Origin: an uncultured Clostridia bacterium
Lineage (GTDB): Bacteria; Bacillota; Clostridia; Christensenellales; UBA1242
DNA: 44,874 nucleotides
Direction of reading: 5' to 3'
Assembly: GCA_934757865.1 (NCBI GenBank)
Contig: CAKVLS010000010.1
Location: forward strand, 1 to 44,874
Numbering within the stretch: the first letter of the stretch is position 1; the number at the start of each line of letters is the position of its first letter. The position numbers and the translations under genes are program-made. Shown here one piece after another: positions 40,011 to 44,874 of the stretch. The notes under the pieces are model-generated. The model was not told the DNA's origin, did not search any database, and was given only the letters and a program-made list of their open reading frames with translations.

Positions 40011-41672
40011 GTGAAGAAAAAGATATTTGGTTTAATAGCAGGTTTATGTTGCACAGCTAGTTTATTTTCTGGCTGCAATCTTTTTGGCACTGATTATAAC
40101 AAGTACTATGGCGAAATCGTTGCAAAAAATGGCAAATATGAAGTAACTAGAGAAGAGTTAATCAATGGTTATTCTAGCTATGGTCAAAAGTTAGTTTCTG
40201 AGAAAAAATACTCAGTAGAAGAAGCTATGAAAGCTACTATGAAGATGCTTTTGCAAAGAAAAATGCTACTTGATACTATCAAGAATAATGCCGCAAAAGA
40301 GCTTGCCAATACTAGCCTTGAGACCAAAGATTATAAATATGAACTAACTAACAGTGAGTACAATGCCGCTGTCAAAGAAGCTTGGGATTATATTGACGGT
40401 CAAATTAAAACTTATGTAACTAAGAATTATGACGACCCAGACAAAGTATTTACTGAAGATAAAAAAGACGACCCTGCTCATGCGGGTTCAAAGAAAGAGT
40501 TTACTCAAACTATCAATGTAGAAGGTGACAAGATTAAAGTTGTTACCGAAGAGAAAGAAGATAATGCATCTAGACTTTCTATTTATAACTATACTAAACC
40601 TACATTTATCAATAGCGAAATCGTAGACAAGGTGATGAAAGAGTATATCGCCGACCTAAAAGAGGCTGAATCTTACAAAAAACCAAAAGACACCTCTGAC
40701 AAAGCTGTACTTAATAGAGAGCTTGATAGAGTATTTAAGACATCTCTTGAGAATGCATATCTAACAAAATTCCAAACTTCATACACAAACAGCTTTGGAA
40801 CAGAGAACGGATATTTGACAGGTGCTACTACTCAAGCTATATTAGACAAATACATCGCTATGTACAACGCTAACAAAGAAGAGTACGAGATTGATAGTGC
40901 AAGTTTTTATAAAAATGTAGTTGATACAAGCAACAGAAAGAACTATGTTTTTTATGGTTATAGTGAAGATATTATTGAAGTTCATCACATTTTAATAAAA
41001 TTTGCTAACGATAGCTCAAAATATGAAAAAGACCCACTTCTTAGCGATAAGGAGAACGAAGAAGCTAAGAAAAACCTTAATACTATTAACAACACATTAG
41101 CAAAAGAGAGAGATAGCGAGGGCTACGAGACAGGCAAAACTGTATCTGTATATGACCTAAGAAATACTCTTATCCAAAATATCATTGATTATGCTGATGG
41201 TACATTTACAAAAGGTAGCCAAGCATATACTGATTATGTAACTACTGAGTTTGATAAACTTATGTACAAGTACAATGAAGATGATGGTATTCTTAATGCA
41301 CAATTTGACTATGCAGTTGGTGCTAATGGCACAACAGGTATGGTAGAGCCATTTACCAATGCAGCTATTGACCTATATAACGAAGGCTATACTGGCGCTA
41401 TATCAGACATCGTTGAGAGTAGTTATGGTTACCACATTATTCTTTATACTAACAAACTATCTAATGTAGACTTAGGAGCTTTGGATATTAACCTACTTGC
41501 TAATATTAAGCTTACAAGTTCTTCAACAAAAGAAAATAATATGTTAGAGTATATGTATAGTTTAATCAAGAAAGAGGCATATAGCGCTTATGAAGCTAAT
41601 GTCCTTGCGACTCTTGAGGCTGGGCAAACATATACATATTATAAATCTGTTTATAAAGATTTGTTAGGTTAG
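40011..41672 (+). CDS. PrsA/SurA-like foldase lipoprotein (PpiC type)
   Basis: A 553-residue lipoprotein starting at GTG behind AGGAGA. The lipobox is LFSGC (Cys22). The N-terminal region resembles the SurA/PrsA chaperone fold (NGKYEVTREELINGY). A parvulin-type PPIase core lies late in the chain, seen as EVHHILIKF (near 325) and GAISDIVESSYGYHIILY (near 460), split by an insert of about 120 residues rich in Asn, Lys and Asp. Such proteins fold secreted proteins outside the membrane. Its location directly after mfd is seen in several Clostridia. PPIase activity is uncertain because of the insert. Confidence 0.82.
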   Translation: MKKKIFGLIAGLCCTASLFSGCNLFGTDYNKYYGEIVAKNGKYEVTREELINGYSSYGQKLVSEKKYSVEEAMKATMKMLLQRKMLLDTIKNNAAKELANTSLETKDYKYELTNSEYNAAVKEAWDYIDGQIKTYVTKNYDDPDKVFTEDKKDDPAHAGSKKEFTQTINVEGDKIKVVTEEKEDNASRLSIYNYTKPTFINSEIVDKVMKEYIADLKEAESYKKPKDTSDKAVLNRELDRVFKTSLENAYLTKFQTSYTNSFGTENGYLTGATTQAILDKYIAMYNANKEEYEIDSASFYKNVVDTSNRKNYVFYGYSEDIIEVHHILIKFANDSSKYEKDPLLSDKENEEAKKNLNTINNTLAKERDSEGYETGKTVSVYDLRNTLIQNIIDYADGTFTKGSQAYTDYVTTEFDKLMYKYNEDDGILNAQFDYAVGANGTTGMVEPFTNAAIDLYNEGYTGAISDIVESSYGYHIILYTNKLSNVDLGALDINLLANIKLTSSSTKENNMLEYMYSLIKKEAYSAYEANVLATLEAGQTYTYYKSVYKDLLG

Positions 41673-41696
41673 TATTTGAGTTTAATTCATAATTTA

Positions 41697-41726
41697 ACTG
41701 GGGAAAGTTATTTCCCCAATTTTATG
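41697..41726 (+). terminator. Hairpin with weak T tract
   Basis: TGGGGAAA (41699-41706), loop GTTA, TTTCCCCA (41711-41718), then ATTTTA. The stem is strong but the T tract is short, so it may end only part of the transcription, leaving the next gene partly cotranscribed. Confidence 0.6.
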
Positions 41727-41747
41727 CATAAGGAGGGCTAATTTTTT

Positions 41748-43094
41748 ATGCCGACCAAGGAAGAGATTTTAGAGAAACGCAAAAAATTAAAAATTAGCGT
41801 TCCTGTAAAAAAATCTAATAAAAAATTAAGAAGTAGTTATGTAGCCAATTTTTCAAGAGACAGGTATTATGCTACTAGCCAAAACATAAAAGAAATAAAA
41901 AAATTAACCGAAAACGAAGACTCAAAAGAACTTCAAGCGGCAAAAGCTTCCGTAAAAGCACAAAGTAGTAAAAAGAAGAAAATGATAAGTCTAATTTTCT
42001 TCCTTATTAATATTATAGTTATCGCTATAATTTTGATTGTTCAGATGAAACAAGGTATAGTCGGTAGCCCTAGCGAATTAAGTGTTAACGGCTGGTATAT
42101 CTTGGGTGCATTTGGTATGTTCGCTCTTATTATGCTTGCAGAGACATTGAAGTTTAATGTGCTTATTCGTAAAGCTACTGGCAAAAATAGGCTTGGATTG
42201 TCATACAAGACAGCAGTTCTTGGTAGATATTATGATGTTATTACACCTTTTGCTACCGGAGGTCAACCTTTCCAAATCTATTACACTAACAAATACGGCA
42301 TTAAAGGTGGAGAATCTTTTTCTATCACCATGTCAGAGCATATGTTTCAACAGATTGCTTACTTTATCATCATAACAATAATTTTTGTTGGCTCTTGCCT
42401 AAAAATTGGTGGAATAACTAATATCATTTTGAAGTATTCTAGCATCTCAGCTGTTGAGGCTGGTATCGTTGCTTCAATGTCATGGGTTGGTTATACTATA
42501 GTTGCAGCACTTCTTCTTGCGGTTGCAGTAATAATCCTTAATAGAAAAGTCGGCACTGCCATAGTTGTTGGCATCTTAAAACTTTTCTGTAAAATATTTA
42601 GAAGAGATTATAACAAACTATTTAGAAAGACCATGAGAACAGTTATCACATGGCAATCAACTATGAGAAGATACAAAAAATCTCCTTGGGTTTGGATTTC
42701 TAATATTTTGTTATCTACATTATTCTATGCAGCATTATATTCTATACCATACTTCATTTACTGCGCATTTATGGGCTGGAATAGTGAAATATGGCTTAAA
42801 ATAATACTACTTACTATCATTATTGACCTTGCCTCATCATTTAACCCACTTCCTGGCGGAACTGGTGTTTCGGACCTTTCGTTCCTTGCGGTATTTACTA
42901 GTTTGTTCGCGGTTAAAAATACTTTCTGGGCACTACTATTATGGAAATTCTTTACTTACTATGGATTTATCTTGCAAGGTTTGTTAGTTTTAACTTACGA
43001 CTACTTTATAGGTAATAAGAGGCTAGAGAAGAATAGAGAAAAGTGGTGTGCTCCTAGATATGACAAGATAAAAGTAAAAAACAGCTTATACTAA
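41748..43094 (+). CDS. LPG-synthase-type integral membrane protein (flippase-like)
   Basis: A 448-residue polytopic protein of the lysylphosphatidylglycerol synthase TM/UPF0104 family. A basic cytoplasmic N-terminus (about 80 residues with many Lys) precedes seven or eight helices. Family features are TPFATGGQPFQIYY (near 165-178) and NPLPGGTGVSDLSF (near 364-377), which resemble the GG-containing motifs of MprF flippase domains. No aminoacyltransferase domain is attached, so it is likely a lipid or glycolipid transporter or helper rather than an LPG synthase. AGGAGGG lies 10 nt before the ATG. The stop falls in the loop of its terminator. Confidence 0.8.
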   Translation: MPTKEEILEKRKKLKISVPVKKSNKKLRSSYVANFSRDRYYATSQNIKEIKKLTENEDSKELQAAKASVKAQSSKKKKMISLIFFLINIIVIAIILIVQMKQGIVGSPSELSVNGWYILGAFGMFALIMLAETLKFNVLIRKATGKNRLGLSYKTAVLGRYYDVITPFATGGQPFQIYYTNKYGIKGGESFSITMSEHMFQQIAYFIIITIIFVGSCLKIGGITNIILKYSSISAVEAGIVASMSWVGYTIVAALLLAVAVIILNRKVGTAIVVGILKLFCKIFRRDYNKLFRKTMRTVITWQSTMRRYKKSPWVWISNILLSTLFYAALYSIPYFIYCAFMGWNSEIWLKIILLTIIIDLASSFNPLPGGTGVSDLSFLAVFTSLFAVKNTFWALLLWKFFTYYGFILQGLLVLTYDYFIGNKRLEKNREKWCAPRYDKIKVKNSLY

Positions 43095-43108
43095 AAGCTG
43101 TTTTTTTA
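43076..43108 (+). terminator. Terminator whose loop holds the stop codon
   Basis: AAAACAGCTT (43078-43087) pairs with AAGCTGTTTT (43095-43104), then T residues. The first arm is coding (Lys-Asn-Ser-Leu) and the TAA stop (43092-43094) is in the loop. Confidence 0.87.
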
Positions 43109-43137
43109 TTTTCTAAATCGAAAAAATTCGCTAAAAA

Positions 43138-44286
43138 CTATATGCAAAACTCGTCTAACTTGATATCTCTACTATTGTCATAGACTTTTTTGATATCAAA
43201 TAGATGTCTTAAAGACATATAATTATTTCTTAGCGTATACCCATCAAGAGGTGTCCTGTCCATAAAAAGTATCTTTTTGTTAAGTGGGTTAGGTAGATAG
43301 CTAAAATAACTCTTTACGCCCACTCCGCAAAATAGTCTAAACCCTGCTTCTTCTAGTGCCTCGTGTTTAGGACTAAGTTTAGAAGTGTCATCTACAATCT
43401 CACGCTCGCCATAAGGATATACATATATTTGAGTCTTACCAACTAGTGGCTCAACTTCATTTTTCCACTCGGCGATATCATTTTTGAACTTTTCATTTGA
43501 TATCTTTTTCATATGATAATGTCCATAGCTATGACTAGCAAACTCCCAGCCGAGTGATTTTAATTTTGCAACAACTGGCTTTACTGCGGCTATTTCTGTG
43601 TCTTTATTTGCGGCATCTCTATTAGTCCTATATCCTAGTATGCCGTCATAACCAGTTAAACATATAAGCCCCCTTGCCCCATTAAATGAAAAATCAGGGT
43701 GTCTTGTAACAAAATCTTCTAGTATAGTGACAAACTCTGCATTGTATTCTGGGGCGCTTTTGCCGGTGCAAGTCGCAATATTTTTTGAACTATCAATGAT
43801 TATTTTGTCTACCATACCAAGCCCCATTTTTTTGCGATCATAGTTGACATCATCAAAAGACATTATAAGCGGTTTTTTGCCTTGCGGAATATATAATTGC
43901 TTCTTGGTTGCAACGCCGTTTTTGACCTCAAAAATACTACTTGATTTGACAAGAATATAATTATTTTTGTATAGCTCAGAGAGTATATTTCTAAACTCTT
44001 TTGTCGTCAAACAGTCTGTGTCATAATGCTTGCGCATCTCGTTATTTTTTGCAAAAGCAATGTCTGTATTGGCTATCAAGCAGTGTGTAAAAACATGCTC
44101 AATTTCGCCCGAATATTTGACCAAATTTTGTGCACTTGTATTCTCTATTTCTGGGACAAAATTTTGAGTATTTTTTGAATAAAAATTACCTCCAAAAATT
44201 GCAAAAATTATTGCCGAAATAATGATCAAAATTACTGGCAAAAATATGTTTATTTTGCCCACATTTTTTACATCTATATTATCCAT
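43138..44286 (-). CDS. Membrane-anchored polysaccharide deacetylase family protein
   Basis: A 382-residue protein with one N-terminal helix (about 11-32) and an outer domain of the NodB/polysaccharide deacetylase type. The metal motif FDDVNY (LIMSFDD near 143-149), SHSYGHYHM (second and third metal ligands, near 253-261) and YPYGE (near 295) are recognisable. The C-terminus is atypical. It may deacetylate peptidoglycan or other cell-wall sugars. No ribosome binding site precedes the ATG; instead a -10 element TATACT lies 6 nt before it, which suggests a leaderless mRNA. It is convergent with the flippase-like gene and divergent from a 47-residue peptide gene. Confidence 0.8.
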   Translation of the reverse strand: MDNIDVKNVGKINIFLPVILIIISAIIFAIFGGNFYSKNTQNFVPEIENTSAQNLVKYSGEIEHVFTHCLIANTDIAFAKNNEMRKHYDTDCLTTKEFRNILSELYKNNYILVKSSSIFEVKNGVATKKQLYIPQGKKPLIMSFDDVNYDRKKMGLGMVDKIIIDSSKNIATCTGKSAPEYNAEFVTILEDFVTRHPDFSFNGARGLICLTGYDGILGYRTNRDAANKDTEIAAVKPVVAKLKSLGWEFASHSYGHYHMKKISNEKFKNDIAEWKNEVEPLVGKTQIYVYPYGEREIVDDTSKLSPKHEALEEAGFRLFCGVGVKSYFSYLPNPLNKKILFMDRTPLDGYTLRNNYMSLRHLFDIKKVYDNSRDIKLDEFCI

Positions 44287-44292
44287 ATTTTT

Positions 44293-44323
44293 AGTATAAA
44301 TATTTTATAAAAATTTATGTCTA
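44293..44323 (-). promoter_or_regulatory. Likely promoter of the deacetylase gene
   Basis: On the minus strand: TAGACA (44323-44318), 19-nt spacer, TATACT (44298-44293). The ATG begins 7 nt after the -10, where transcription should start. Confidence 0.5.
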
Positions 44324-44352
44324 AAAGCCAAAAATTGGTAAATAATTTTGGT

Positions 44353-44496
44353 ATGAAAAAGTTTATTATTATGTGCGTTCTAGCATTTTGTTTGTGCACT
44401 ATAGGATTACTTGGTATTTCGCTTCTAAGTAGCCAAAAAGCCGTATATACGGGCGTTTTTGACTATTACTTGCTAGGAAGTATGACAGTTTTATAA
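44353..44496 (+). CDS. 47-residue membrane peptide
   Basis: The ORF starts with MKKFIIMCVLAFCL and continues through a hydrophobic helix (about 4-26), then a short polar tail with VYTGVFDYYLLGS. There is no ribosome binding site. A -10-like AATAAT (44341-44346) ends 6 nt before the ATG, as at two other genes in the window. The -35 is weak. The short intergenic gap (66 nt) with the divergent deacetylase gene leaves little room for a leader. No family recognised. It might be a signal-peptide-like or regulatory peptide, or a chance ORF. Confidence 0.4.
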   Translation: MKKFIIMCVLAFCLCTIGLLGISLLSSQKAVYTGVFDYYLLGSMTVL

Positions 44497-44874
44497 GATT
44501 ATTAAGTGATATATGCAAAAAAATATATTGTTAGCAATAAAATTTTATATCAAAAAACACAAAAATAATTTTGATTTTTGATACATTTCTTTGTGCTAAT
44601 TTTGCCTAGTTATTTAGATTATTTTTAGAACTATTTTTATAGACTTTTTATGCTAATTTTTAAGACCATTTTGTGCAATTTTTAGTAGTAAAATTTGCAT
44701 ACTTTTTTGTGTTAAAATAGTCTCATTTTTTGCTCAAAATTTACTACATTTTTAGTCAATTTTTTATTGTACTTTTGTTGTAGATTTGTTTTAATTGGTT
44801 AACATATTTTTGCGTTATTTTTATTTTAATTTTAATATAACTTTTGTTAATTTTTGAGATTGATAGTAATAAGC
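44497..44874. other. Gene-free T-rich region
   Basis: About 380 bases without a supported gene. The plus strand is strongly T-rich and the minus strand A-rich. Six loose copies of a TTTTTGTGCTAATTTT-like motif occur near 44591, 44645, 44669, 44703, 44726 and 44806. I see no tRNA, terminator or convincing promoter. The region may continue beyond the window. Confidence 0.5.

Overview
The window is an AT-rich chromosomal segment that looks like a low-GC Gram-positive-type bacterium, probably an uncultured anaerobic member of the Bacillota (Clostridia-like). Supporting features are strong AGGAGG-type ribosome binding sites, TTGACA/TATAAT promoters with 17-bp spacers, hairpin-plus-T-run terminators, lipobox lipoproteins, a Bacillus/phi3T-type ThyA, rubrerythrin, a PrsA-like foldase, and a glmU-pth-mfd gene order like that of Bacillus. 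TAA, TAG and TGA all act as stops, so the standard bacterial code fits. Species cannot be named from sequence alone. I see no insertion sequence, CRISPR array, tRNA gene or phage module.

Layout. 1-634: 3' end of a 23S rRNA gene, a spacer carrying its own consensus promoter, a 5S rRNA gene and a terminator. 657-8060: sialidase-like protein, an orphan protein, a nucleoside phosphorylase/MTAN-like protein, a DapB-fold dehydrogenase with a Cys/His tail, thyA-folA, a small zinc-ribbon membrane protein and a repeat-bearing membrane protein. 8070-11418: fused double nucleoside hydrolase, CYTH-like protein, rubrerythrin. 11465-19802: lipoprotein-typA-small membrane protein-dnaB-short alaS, then a beta-repeat surface protein. 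19868-26576: leuS with a putative leader peptide, divergent ROK kinase, asd-lysC, WYL regulator. 26768-31358: a 33-residue membrane peptide, CaCA exchanger, zinc-ribbon membrane protein, M1 peptidase lipoprotein, WalJ/YycJ-like hydrolase. 31369-43108: two CPBP proteases, rlmH, tadA, a glmU split into two genes, pth, mfd, PrsA-like lipoprotein and an LPG-synthase-type membrane protein. 43138-44874: polysaccharide deacetylase, a 47-residue membrane peptide and a T-rich gene-free tail.

How the genes work together. Most of the window is housekeeping: translation (rRNA, typA, leuS, alaS-like, rlmH, tadA, pth), replication and repair (dnaB, mfd), folate/dTMP synthesis (thyA-folA), the entry to the aspartate amino-acid family (asd-lysC), and envelope biogenesis (glmU parts, PrsA-like, LPG-synthase-type, deacetylase).

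The oddities lie inside this ordinary setting: a split GlmU whose uridyltransferase half has lost its signature; a leader peptide with adjacent Leu codons before leuS; a compact alanyl-tRNA synthetase; a fused nucleoside hydrolase with a degenerate first half; three genes that look leaderless; terminators whose hairpins contain the stop codon; and two tiny membrane peptides. No single undescribed multi-gene system stands out. The split GlmU, the leuS leader and the leaderless set are the best leads.
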